DNA of 52,729 nucleotides from Sphingobium sp. (GTDB taxonomy: Bacteria > Pseudomonadota > Alphaproteobacteria > Sphingomonadales > Sphingomonadaceae): contig JAGNYO010000012.1 of the NCBI GenBank assembly GCA_017984895.1, forward strand, positions 1 to 52,729, written 5' to 3'. The position numbers were made by a program, and so were the translations under genes. The notes beneath the pieces were generated by a model, which was given only the letters and a program-made list of their open reading frames with translations, was not told where the DNA came from and searched no databases. Below are positions 1 through 8,160 of this stretch, piece after piece; the first letter of the stretch is position 1; the number at the start of each line of letters is the position of its first letter.

Positions 1-62
1 TTGGGGAAATAGGGCTGCAACCGAACCATCTGCTCATCCGTCAGCCAATACAAATCACTCAT
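1..62 (-). CDS. IS5-family-like transposase, N-terminal fragment (runs off the left edge)
   Basis: Reading the minus strand from the ATG at 62, the first 20 codons give MSDLYWLTDEQMVRLQPYFP, after which the window ends. This is the typical opening of IS5-family DDE transposases common in sphingomonads and other alphaproteobacteria (W-L-T-D-x-Q at the N-terminus). A good ribosome binding site (GAGGAG) sits about 8 bases before the ATG on the same strand. The catalytic DDE residues are outside the window, so I cannot tell whether the element is intact. It points away from the secretion operon that starts near 179. Confidence 0.7.
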   Translation of the reverse strand, partial: MSDLYWLTDEQMVRLQPYFP

Positions 63-123
63 CTTCAGTCTCCTCGCAGAGCCTGAATCAGATTGCGCCT
101 TACAAATCAATAGGTCCTGACCC
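1..123 (-). mobile_element. Right-hand end of an IS5-like insertion sequence (partial)
   Basis: The transposase start at 62 is preceded on its own strand by about 60 bases that read GGGTCAGGACCTATTGATTT at the outer side (positions 123 down to 104). A GGGTCAGGACC-type end next to a TA dinucleotide (124-125) is how I remember IS427-group IS5 elements ending. The exact boundary is an inference, because the other end and its inverted repeat are outside the window. Confidence 0.5.
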
Positions 124-178
124 TAAGGGTTCCGTGATTCCGGGGCGCCACGCGCACCGTCGCGAAAACGAGTTCTGA

Positions 179-2377
179 TTGATGAAGTTGAACTGCTCCC
201 ATTTCCTTGGCGCCTTCGTGCATATCGCCACCCGCACCGGCATCGAGACGACGCAGGACGAGCTGCGCCGCGTCTATGCGCTGGTGGAGGACGAGGCACC
301 GGCCGAGACGCTGATCGGTATGGCGCGCGAGTTGGGCATAGAGCTTCGCCCGATGCAGATCGAATGGCGCTCTATCACGCAATTGCAGGGTGCATTCCCG
401 GCGATGCTGATGCTGCGCGACGGCAGTTTCCTCATCGCGGAGGGCATGGTGGCCGATACGCCGCAAGGCCCGGTCATCCTCGCGCGGGATGCCGGCGCCG
501 GCGCGGATGAAGTGGACATAGCGCTCGATCAGCAACGGTTCGAGCGGCTGTGCACTGGCGATGTGATCCTCGCCAAGCGACACTATCGGCTTAACGAGAG
601 CGCCCAGCCGTTCAGCATGCGCTGGATCGTCTCGCAATTGCTGCTCGAAAAGACGGTGCTGCGCGACATCGGCCTCGCCTCGATCATCATGACTGTTTTC
701 TCGCTGTTTCCGCCGGTTCTTTCGATGATTGTGCTCGATCGCGTGATGGTGAACCACAGCTATTCGACACTGGCGGTGATGTGCGGCGCTGTGGTGCTAC
801 TGATCGTGTTCGAGATGATCGCGGGCTATTCGAGGCGGCTCTATATGGAGGTGATGGCGACGCGCATAGACGGGCGGCTGAGCCTCTATCTGCTCGACCG
901 GATGCTGAGCCTGCCGCTAGACTTTTTCGAGCGCAACCCCACTGGTCTTATCCAGTCTAAGCTCAGCAAGATCTATCAAATCCGCAGCTTCCTCACCGGC
1001 AAGCTGCTGCAAACCGCGCTCGATCTCGTGGTGGTAGCAATCGTGGTGCCGATCCTGTTCTTTCTGAACTGGGTGCTGACGCTCACGGTGCTGGGCCTCG
1101 CCTGCATGCTCGCGTTCATCGTCTATTATTACGCGGAGGTGGTGGGCAAGCGGTTCAAGGCGGTCGTCGCGGCGGAGCAGCGCAAGAACACCCATCTGGT
1201 CGAGAGCATTTACGGCATCAAGACCATCAAATCGCTCGCGCTCGAAGGGCGCAGGCGCGGTGAGTGGGATGCGCGCGTCGCGCAATCCGTCGAGGCGCGG
1301 TTCGCGCTGGGCCGCACCGCCAATATCCCGCAGACCATCTCCGTGCCGTTCGAACGGCTGATCTTTTCGGGTACGTTCCTGTTGGGCGCTTATCTCACAT
1401 TGGTAGACCCCAGCGCGTTTCAGGCCGGCTCGCTGATGGCGTTCATCATGCTCGGCAATCGCGCGACCCAGCCGATCATCCAGCTCGCGCAATTGATGCA
1501 GGACTATGGCGAGATCAAGGAAGCGATCGAGGAAGTCGGCTCGGTGGTAAATGCCCAGCCGGAACTGACGCGCATCGGCACGGGCCTGCGCCAGCCGATC
1601 TCCGGCCAGCTCACCTTCTCCGATGTCAGCTTCCGCTATGCGCCGGGCGCGCCACTGGCGCTTGATGAGGTGAGCTTCGACGTGCCGACCGGCACGTTCC
1701 TCGGCGTCATGGGGCGCTCCGGCTCCGGCAAGACCACCATCACCCGCCTGTTGCAGGGGCTGAACCCGCAATATGAGGGCATCATCAAGGTCGATGGCAT
1801 GGACCTGCGCGAGATCGACCTTCAGCATCTGCGCACCTGCATCGGCGTCGTGGGGCAGGAGAATTTCCTGTTCAGCGGCACGATCCGCGAGAATATCGGC
1901 ATCGCGAAGCCGCACGCGAGCTTTTCCGAGATCGTCCGCGTCGCCCAGCTCGCAGGCGCAGAGGAATTTATCGAGCGCCTGCCCCAGGGCTATGACACGA
2001 TGCTCTCCGAGGGCGCGGCGAACCTGTCGGGCGGCCAGCGCCAGCGCCTCGCCATCGCGCGCGCGCTGATCCTCGATCCGCCGATCCTGATCCTCGACGA
2101 GGCGACATCGGCCTTGGACGCGGAATCGGAAGCAATCATCAACGCCAACCTGATGCGCATCGCGCAGGGGCGCACGATCATCTGCGTGTCGCACCGGCTC
2201 GCGATGCTGGTGGCGGCGGACAAGATCCTCGTGCTGGAGAAGGGGCGGCTGGACGACATCGGCTCGCACCGCGAGCTGCTCCTCCGCAACGAGATCTACC
2301 AGCACATGTGGCACACGCAAAACCGTTCAACCGAGGCAATGAATTTTGACCGCATCGCAATCCCTCATCATCAGTAG
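179..2377 (+). CDS. Type I secretion ABC transporter ATPase/permease with degenerate C39-like domain
   Basis: An HlyB-like inner-membrane exporter of 732 residues (HlyB itself is about 707), which would power one-step export of a protein across both membranes. Order: C39-like domain (about 1-130), six-helix membrane domain (about 155-440), ATPase domain (about 470-715). The ATPase shows Walker A GRSGSGKT (512-519), Q-loop GQENFLFS, signature LSGGQ (616-620), Walker B ILILDEATSALD and a switch SHR. Where active C39 peptidases have the catalytic His, this protein reads GSFLIAEG (Ser83), so it probably binds rather than cleaves substrate. Translation starts at TTG 179 or ATG 182; an in-frame TGA lies immediately before, and no strong ribosome binding site is seen. 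It overlaps the adaptor gene by 32 bases. Confidence 0.9.
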   Translation: MMKLNCSHFLGAFVHIATRTGIETTQDELRRVYALVEDEAPAETLIGMARELGIELRPMQIEWRSITQLQGAFPAMLMLRDGSFLIAEGMVADTPQGPVILARDAGAGADEVDIALDQQRFERLCTGDVILAKRHYRLNESAQPFSMRWIVSQLLLEKTVLRDIGLASIIMTVFSLFPPVLSMIVLDRVMVNHSYSTLAVMCGAVVLLIVFEMIAGYSRRLYMEVMATRIDGRLSLYLLDRMLSLPLDFFERNPTGLIQSKLSKIYQIRSFLTGKLLQTALDLVVVAIVVPILFFLNWVLTLTVLGLACMLAFIVYYYAEVVGKRFKAVVAAEQRKNTHLVESIYGIKTIKSLALEGRRRGEWDARVAQSVEARFALGRTANIPQTISVPFERLIFSGTFLLGAYLTLVDPSAFQAGSLMAFIMLGNRATQPIIQLAQLMQDYGEIKEAIEEVGSVVNAQPELTRIGTGLRQPISGQLTFSDVSFRYAPGAPLALDEVSFDVPTGTFLGVMGRSGSGKTTITRLLQGLNPQYEGIIKVDGMDLREIDLQHLRTCIGVVGQENFLFSGTIRENIGIAKPHASFSEIVRVAQLAGAEEFIERLPQGYDTMLSEGAANLSGGQRQRLAIARALILDPPILILDEATSALDAESEAIINANLMRIAQGRTIICVSHRLAMLVAADKILVLEKGRLDDIGSHRELLLRNEIYQHMWHTQNRSTEAMNFDRIAIPHHQ

Positions 2378-3710
2378 TTCGGGCGGGGCGGCCAACCCGG
2401 TCGCGGTGTTCCAGTCGGAGACGCAGGCCGTAATGGCGCGCGCGCTCCCGGCGCGGACGTTCAGCTTCATGTATGTGCTATCGGGCATGCTTCTGCTTTC
2501 GGTGCTGCTGATGGCGGTGGTGTCGCTCGACCGTGTGGTCGAGGGGGGCGGCAAGATCGTGCCGCTTGATGGATCGCTGTTCGTGCAGCCGCTCGACCGC
2601 TCGATCATCCGGGAGATCAAGGTGCGCGAGGGGCAGGTGGTGCGCAAGGGGCAAGTGCTCGCAACGATGGACCCCACCTTCGCCAAGGCCAATCTCGACC
2701 AATATGAGCTGCGCGGCGTTGCCAACCGGGCGATGGTGGAGCGGTTGCAGGCTGAGGTCGATGGCCGGGCATATACGCCTTCCAAACAAGACGCGGACTC
2801 CGAGCTGCAAATGAGCATATACAACCAGCGGCAGGCGGAACTGCGCCAATCGCTCACAGAGTTCGACGCGCGCATCATGGCGCTCCGAACATCCGAAGCA
2901 CGGGCCAGCACCAACGCCAGCAACTATGATCAGCAACTCACGATTGCGACCCGCATCAAGGATATGCGTTCAGAACTGGAGGCCAAAGGCTTTGGCTCCA
3001 AGCTCAACACGATGATCGCCACGTCAGACCGCACATCGGTGCAGCGGCAGATGCAGGAAAGCCAGCACGAGGCCGCCCAGATCCGCAGCGAGATCGCCGC
3101 GCTGCGCGCCCAGCGCGATGCCTATGTCAGCAAATGGCGCAACGATGCCGGACTCCAGCTCGCCACCGCGCGCCGCCAGCTCAACGACGACAAGGGCGAG
3201 GCAACCAAGGCCCGCAAGTTCAGCGACTATATCACGCTCGTCGCGCCGGAGGATGGTGTGGTGCTGGATATTGGCGAGGCGTCGATCGGCTCCATCGTCG
3301 ATCCGGGCCAGAGCCAGAAACCTTTGTTCACGATCACGCCGATCCGTGGGCGTCTGGAGGCCGAAATCGCGGTGCAAAGCAAAGACATCGGCTTTATCGA
3401 GCGCGGCCAGAAGGTCACGATCAAGCTCGATGCCTATGACTTCCTCCGCCACGGCACGGCGCAGGGCGTCATCACCTCGGTCAGCGAGGGCAGCTTCACG
3501 CAGGACAGCGATGGCCGCCAGACCGCGCCCTATTTCAAGGTTCTGGTGCGGATCGATAAGCCAAGCCTTACCAATGTGCCCGCCGATTTCCGGCTCATAC
3601 CCGGCATGACACTCACGGGAGATATCCTCATCGGCAAGCGCACCATCCTTTCCTATTTCCTGAGCGGTGCGCAACGCGCCTCCTCCGAAGCCATGCGGGA
3701 GCCGCAATGA
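2346..3710 (+). CDS. HlyD-family periplasmic adaptor (membrane fusion protein) of type I secretion
   Basis: The adaptor that links the ABC transporter to an outer-membrane TolC-like channel. It has a short cytoplasmic N-terminus, one membrane helix at about residues 40-62, and a lipoyl-like half (IREIKVREGQVVRKGQVLATMDP, about 92-114, shown here across the classic EGQxVxKGQ motif). A long coiled-coil hairpin (about 115-285) and a C-terminal lipoyl/beta-barrel part with APEDGVVLDIG follow. Length (454) fits the HlyD/PrtE group. The TTG at 2346 lies inside the end of the ABC gene with GAGG ten bases upstream; the next in-frame ATG (2433) would leave too little before the membrane helix to exclude either. 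Ends with an ATGA overlap into the Sel1 gene. Confidence 0.9.
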   Translation: MTASQSLIISSSGGAANPVAVFQSETQAVMARALPARTFSFMYVLSGMLLLSVLLMAVVSLDRVVEGGGKIVPLDGSLFVQPLDRSIIREIKVREGQVVRKGQVLATMDPTFAKANLDQYELRGVANRAMVERLQAEVDGRAYTPSKQDADSELQMSIYNQRQAELRQSLTEFDARIMALRTSEARASTNASNYDQQLTIATRIKDMRSELEAKGFGSKLNTMIATSDRTSVQRQMQESQHEAAQIRSEIAALRAQRDAYVSKWRNDAGLQLATARRQLNDDKGEATKARKFSDYITLVAPEDGVVLDIGEASIGSIVDPGQSQKPLFTITPIRGRLEAEIAVQSKDIGFIERGQKVTIKLDAYDFLRHGTAQGVITSVSEGSFTQDSDGRQTAPYFKVLVRIDKPSLTNVPADFRLIPGMTLTGDILIGKRTILSYFLSGAQRASSEAMREPQ

Positions 3711-5344
3711 TGGTGAACCTCAAGGATCTGTTCCTCAGGCGCGCCAAGCCCGCGCCGCTGCCGACGCCAGCGGAACTGGACGCGGCATTCCTCGCCAAGG
3801 ACTTTGCCACCGCAATCTCGCTGACGCGCAGGCTGGCCGAGAGCGGCGACGCAGCCGCGCAGTATCGGCTTGGCGAGGTGTTCGAATATGGTCTTGGCGT
3901 GTTGCAGGATTTTGCGCAGGCGCTCGATCATTACGAGCAGGCCGCCGAGGCGGGCTATGCGGATGCATGGGCGAAGCTGGGGGATTTTTATCTCGCCGGG
4001 CGGGGTGCGCGCGCCAGCGAAGCGCCGGGCGGCAGCGCCAACCGCCTGCTCGATATGCTGTCGGTGAGGCCCGATCATGACAAGGCGCTGCACTGGAACC
4101 GCAAGGCGGCGGAGGCTGGGCTGGCGAGCGGGCAGGCGCATCTCGCTCTCCACTATATCTATGGCCTCGGGGTAGAGGCAGACCGGGGCGAGGCGGAGAG
4201 TCTGTTGCTCACGGCGGCGGACAAGGGCAGCGTCATCGCTCAGCGGTGCCTTGGCATGCTCTATGCGGGCGGCGAGGGCGAACCGGCGCACTATGACCTT
4301 GCCGAGCACTGGTTCCGCGCGGCGAGCAATGCTGGCGATGCGGCGGCCTGTCTGGCGCTGAGCCTGCTCATCATCAACGGCAATGCGACAAGCGGCACGC
4401 ATCAAGATGCGCACCGCCTGCTGACCAAGGCGGCAGACGAGGATAATGTTGAGGCCATGCTCTATCTGGGCAGCCTGTATCGCGATGGCCTAGGCACGCC
4501 TAAGGATCTGAGCGCCGCCGAGACATGGTTTCGCCGCGCGTCTGTGCGTGGCAATCGCAACGCCACCCTGTCGCTGGGCTTTTTGCTGACCGAGGCGATG
4601 GAACCGCGCGATTATATCTCCGGCGCCAGCGTGTTTCGCGAGGCGGCGGAACAGGGCGACCCTGTCGGGCAATATGTGCTCGGCAAGCTCTATCTCGCCG
4701 GCCTCGGCGTGCCACAGGACGAGAGCAAGGCGGCGGGATGGCTCCGGCAGGCCGCCGATCAGGATATGATGCAGGCGCTAGAGACGCTGGCCGCGCTTAC
4801 TGCGGGCGGGCGAGGCGTGGAACGAGATGCCGCGAAAGCCATCGCCTTGTTCGAGCGGGCGGCAGTGGAGGGTAGCGTCGATGCGCCTTATCATCAGGCG
4901 ATGCTGATGCTGGAGGCAGGGAGCGACACACCTCAAATCATCGCCCTGCTGGAAGATGCCGCCAGCAGGGGCAGCCACGCCGCCTGCATCCAGCTGGGGA
5001 TCATATGTGCCGGGCGGCAGGACTATGCCACCGCCGCGATCTGGTATCACAAGGCGACCGAGCTTGGTTCCACCGACGGCCTGTTCAACCTCGCCTTCCT
5101 GCGCCTGCGCGGGCTGGACCCTGCGCCTGCTGACGCCCGCTCCGGCATCGCCCTGCTCGAAGCGGCGGCGGACGGGGGCCACGGCCCGTCGCTCTGGGCG
5201 CTGCACAACCTCTATGCCGATGGCGACTATGTCGCACGCGATGACGCCAAGGCCCGCCACTGGCACGAGCGCGCCGTGGCTCCCACCGGCGCCCCCGCAG
5301 ACCAGTCCGCCGCTCAGCCAGAACCGGAGTCCCTCTTGCAATGA
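3707..5344 (+). CDS. Sel1-repeat (TPR-like) protein of the secretion/glycosylation operon
   Basis: A 545-residue protein made of many Sel1-like repeats of about 36 residues, recognisable as A-x2-LG-x2-Y-x2-G-x-G-V-x-x-D-x2-KA (for example YRLGEVFEYGLGVLQDFAQA near the start and YVLGKLYLAGLGVPQDESKA later). No signal peptide or membrane helix is seen, so it is probably cytoplasmic. Such solenoids usually hold proteins together. Placed between exporter and glycosyltransferase genes with 4-base overlaps on both sides, it may be a scaffold that brings the modifying enzymes or the substrate to the exporter. That role is inferred from position only. Confidence 0.85.
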   Translation: MMVNLKDLFLRRAKPAPLPTPAELDAAFLAKDFATAISLTRRLAESGDAAAQYRLGEVFEYGLGVLQDFAQALDHYEQAAEAGYADAWAKLGDFYLAGRGARASEAPGGSANRLLDMLSVRPDHDKALHWNRKAAEAGLASGQAHLALHYIYGLGVEADRGEAESLLLTAADKGSVIAQRCLGMLYAGGEGEPAHYDLAEHWFRAASNAGDAAACLALSLLIINGNATSGTHQDAHRLLTKAADEDNVEAMLYLGSLYRDGLGTPKDLSAAETWFRRASVRGNRNATLSLGFLLTEAMEPRDYISGASVFREAAEQGDPVGQYVLGKLYLAGLGVPQDESKAAGWLRQAADQDMMQALETLAALTAGGRGVERDAAKAIALFERAAVEGSVDAPYHQAMLMLEAGSDTPQIIALLEDAASRGSHAACIQLGIICAGRQDYATAAIWYHKATELGSTDGLFNLAFLRLRGLDPAPADARSGIALLEAAADGGHGPSLWALHNLYADGDYVARDDAKARHWHERAVAPTGAPADQSAAQPEPESLLQ

Positions 5345-6843
5345 ATATGGTGCGTGATGTGCTGAAGGAATTCAGCTTCGACGAATATATCGAGACGAAC
5401 TCTGATCTCGCCGCCCATTTCAGCGGGCGCGATCGCGACGAGATATTCAACCATTTCAAAGAATTCGGCATTATCGAGCGACGCGGCATCCACCTCAATG
5501 ATTATGTGAACATTGAGGGCGTGCTCTGCTCCGACAAGGGCGATTTCTTCATCACCGGCTGGGCGGATCGTCGCATTTTCCAGACGATCGAGATCATAGT
5601 GCAGGTCGGCTACGTCAAATATCGGTTCGCCGATGCCGAGCCGTGCTGGTATGATCGGGTCGACGTCAACACCGTGCTGGGCGATCATGACCAGCCTTCG
5701 GGTTTCTGCGTGCTGCTGCACGTAGACGATGCCGAAGCGTTCCTGATCCACTCGGCGCTGTCCGTCTCGATCAACGGCGTGGCGCTCTTTCAGCAAAACA
5801 TTGCCCGCTGGCTCTCGACCGAGCGTTTTTTGCAGGATGCGCTGGGCGCATGCGCAATCCTGTCCGATCGCCCGATTGGTGAGACGCTTGGTTCGGCAAA
5901 GCGGCTGCACCGGCAATTCCTGCCCGTGTGGCAGCGCGTAATCCACGGCATGAAGTTCGCGAAGCTGCTCTCGGTGGACACAGACCGCAAGGTGCGCACC
6001 AGCATCGTCATCACGATCTATCGCAAGGCCGACATGCTGCTGGTGCAGCTTTCTGAGCTGGCAGAGTTTCTGGAGCGCGCGGCTGTGGAACTGGTAGTCG
6101 TCCTCAATGATGTGCCCAACGCCGCCGTGCTGGCGGAGGAGGTGATGGCCTTCTGCCAGATCCACCCGATTGCGATCTCGCTCTATCAGTGCAGCGGCAA
6201 TTCCGGCTTTTCGGCGGGCAATAATTTCGGTGCGAGCGTGGCGCGCGGCAATGTGCTGGTGTTCATGAACCCTGACGTGTTCCCCCCGCTGGACAAGGCA
6301 GAAGGCTCGCTCGCTTTCCTGCTTAGCGATCCGGGGGATGGCCTGCATGGCGCGATGCTTTATTATGCGGACGGGCTGCTGATGCATTCCGGCATGTATG
6401 TGGTGCAGGATCTTGCCTGCCATCCTGATGGCGCCACGGACCACGCATTGCGCGTAGAGCATTTCGGCAAGGGGCTGACGCTCGATATCGATGCGGACAA
6501 GAAGGCCGTTGTCCGGGCGATTGCCGCCATCCCCCAGCAGATCTGCATCCCCAGCGCCGCGTTATGGAAGATCCGCAAGAAGCAGTTCGCCAAGATGGGC
6601 GGCCTCTCTACCGATTATATCTACGCCTATTACGAGGACGCTGCCTTCGGGCTGGAGGCGCTGAAAGCAGGCGTGCCGGTGACGATCGATACCAGCGCGC
6701 GCTGGATACACATGGAGGGCGTCGGCAAATCCATGCCCCCGCATGTGCGCAGCTTCCTATGGCTCAACCGTGCGCATTTCTCTCAGACCTATGCGGATAC
6801 GCCGCATGTTGTCGACACTCTGATGGATCACTCGCTGCTATGA
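5341..6843 (+). CDS. GT2-like glycosyltransferase with N-terminal NPD/HY-type module
   Basis: A 500-residue protein in three parts. Residues 10-45 contain FDEYIETNSDLAAHF and NHFKEFG, resembling the short YLxxNPDL...HYxxxG module seen in many alphaproteobacterial glycosyltransferases, sulfotransferases and RTX proteins. Residues 46-210 are an unassigned beta-rich region. Residues about 220-450 are a GT-A fold: TSIVITIYRKADML at its start, GNSGFSAGNNFG, metal-binding-type NPDV (310-313) and the catalytic-base type YYEDAAFGLEALKAG (from 430). It resembles GT2 rhamnosyl-type enzymes, but donor and acceptor cannot be read from sequence. Cytoplasmic. ATGA overlaps with the genes on either side argue for co-translation. 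Confidence 0.85.
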   Translation: MNMVRDVLKEFSFDEYIETNSDLAAHFSGRDRDEIFNHFKEFGIIERRGIHLNDYVNIEGVLCSDKGDFFITGWADRRIFQTIEIIVQVGYVKYRFADAEPCWYDRVDVNTVLGDHDQPSGFCVLLHVDDAEAFLIHSALSVSINGVALFQQNIARWLSTERFLQDALGACAILSDRPIGETLGSAKRLHRQFLPVWQRVIHGMKFAKLLSVDTDRKVRTSIVITIYRKADMLLVQLSELAEFLERAAVELVVVLNDVPNAAVLAEEVMAFCQIHPIAISLYQCSGNSGFSAGNNFGASVARGNVLVFMNPDVFPPLDKAEGSLAFLLSDPGDGLHGAMLYYADGLLMHSGMYVVQDLACHPDGATDHALRVEHFGKGLTLDIDADKKAVVRAIAAIPQQICIPSAALWKIRKKQFAKMGGLSTDYIYAYYEDAAFGLEALKAGVPVTIDTSARWIHMEGVGKSMPPHVRSFLWLNRAHFSQTYADTPHVVDTLMDHSLL

Positions 6844-8147
6844 CCCGCACAACACTCAAATATCTCACCGTTGCGCTCTATCACCCCCGTGTGATGAAGG
6901 GCGGGGCGCAGTATGTCGCCAAGGATCTGCATGATATGGCGGCGATGGACGACGGCTTTGAGGCGGTTCTGCTCGCCGGGATCGACGGGCGGATGTTCCC
7001 GCAATATGTCAAAACTGGCTCAGTCATCACGGCGCTGCCTGAGACGGATGGCGAATATATTCTCGGCGGCTTCAAGTTCGACGACTTTTATCATGTCGTC
7101 CACGATCCGCGCCGTAACAAGATGCTGGCGCGGTTTCTGGAGGATCACCAGCCGGATGTCATCCACATCCACCACTCGCTGTGGGTAGGGCTGGAGTTCA
7201 TCGAGCTGTGCCGCAAGGTGCTGCCTGATGTGAAGATCATCTACACGCTGCATGAATATCTCGCCATGTGCTACGCGCAAGGGCAGCTCTTCCGCTATCA
7301 CGAACGGGCGATCTGCCATCAGGTGGCGCCGGACCAGTGCGTGAAATGCTTTCCCGCACGGTCGGTGGAGGAATTCACCCTGCGCAAGCGGTTTTTCCAA
7401 CGCGCATTTTCCAGGGTTGATCATTTCGTGTCACCGTCCGCCTATCTGGCGGAGCGGTTCATCGAATGGGGCATCCCGCGCGAGAAAATGTCGGTCATCG
7501 CCAACGGGCACCGGACGAGCCGCCCGGCGGAGTGGCATCCCGAGCATAGCAAAAAACTCAATGTTTTCGGTTACTTCGGCCAGTTTGTCGACGCCAAGGG
7601 GATCGATGTTCTCCTACAGGCGGCCCGCGTGGTGGCGGAAGGGTCCAACAGCCCGGTCGAGGTCAAGATCTTCGGCGGCAACAAAAGCCACGCCAGCCCG
7701 GACTATCTTCTCCGCATAGAAAAAGCCCTCGAAAATGCGCCCGCAAATCTGCGCGTCACCGAGATGGGCGCCTACTCGCGCGAGAATGTGTTCGATCTCA
7801 TGAACAGCGTCGACTGGGTCGTCGTGCCTTCGGTCTGGCCCGAAACCTTCGGCTTGGTAGTATCGGAAGCATGGGAGGCGCGACGGCCGATTTTGGCGTC
7901 GCGCGCCGGTGGCTTGATCGAGCGGATCAAGCACGGCGAGAACGGCCTCAGCTTCGCGCCGGGCAGCGTCTCCGGCCTCGCGCAACTGATGGCAGAATGC
8001 ATTGGCAACACGCAATTGTGGAATTCCATCTCCGGGCATGTCGCGGATGAGATTTCCCTCGACCTTGCCTGGTCGCGCCATGTCGAACTGGCGCATGCGC
8101 TGGTGGCCACCGCGCAGGCGGGCCCACAGATGACCTTGGCTGGATAG
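6840..8147 (+). CDS. GT4-like (GT-B fold) glycosyltransferase
   Basis: A 435-residue retaining-type glycosyltransferase. The N-terminal lobe opens with LYHPRVMKGGAQYVAKDL, the usual glycine-rich GT4 loop. The C-terminal lobe has the EX7E region PETFGLVVSEAWEARRP followed by SRAGGLIE. Four cysteines (C144, C159, C167, C170) sit in an insertion after LHEYLAMC, a C-x14-C-x7-C-x2-C pattern that could bind zinc and is seen in a subset of GT4 enzymes. I chose the ATG at 6840 because it overlaps the previous stop (ATGA) like the other junctions, although the frame is open further upstream. Substrate unknown; the gene order suggests it adds a second sugar after the GT2 enzyme. Confidence 0.88.
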   Translation: MTRTTLKYLTVALYHPRVMKGGAQYVAKDLHDMAAMDDGFEAVLLAGIDGRMFPQYVKTGSVITALPETDGEYILGGFKFDDFYHVVHDPRRNKMLARFLEDHQPDVIHIHHSLWVGLEFIELCRKVLPDVKIIYTLHEYLAMCYAQGQLFRYHERAICHQVAPDQCVKCFPARSVEEFTLRKRFFQRAFSRVDHFVSPSAYLAERFIEWGIPREKMSVIANGHRTSRPAEWHPEHSKKLNVFGYFGQFVDAKGIDVLLQAARVVAEGSNSPVEVKIFGGNKSHASPDYLLRIEKALENAPANLRVTEMGAYSRENVFDLMNSVDWVVVPSVWPETFGLVVSEAWEARRPILASRAGGLIERIKHGENGLSFAPGSVSGLAQLMAECIGNTQLWNSISGHVADEISLDLAWSRHVELAHALVATAQAGPQMTLAG

Positions 8148-8160
8148 AAAGGCGGCACTG

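Noticed and set aside
917..2320. Long open frame on the minus strand opposite the ABC exporter gene
   Set aside because: It is a shadow of the GC-rich coding strand: rich in Arg/His/Asp, no recognisable domain, fully inside a gene with clear motifs.
179..2377. Bacteriocin exporter with active leader peptidase
   Set aside because: The catalytic His position is Ser and no double-glycine leader peptide gene is visible nearby.
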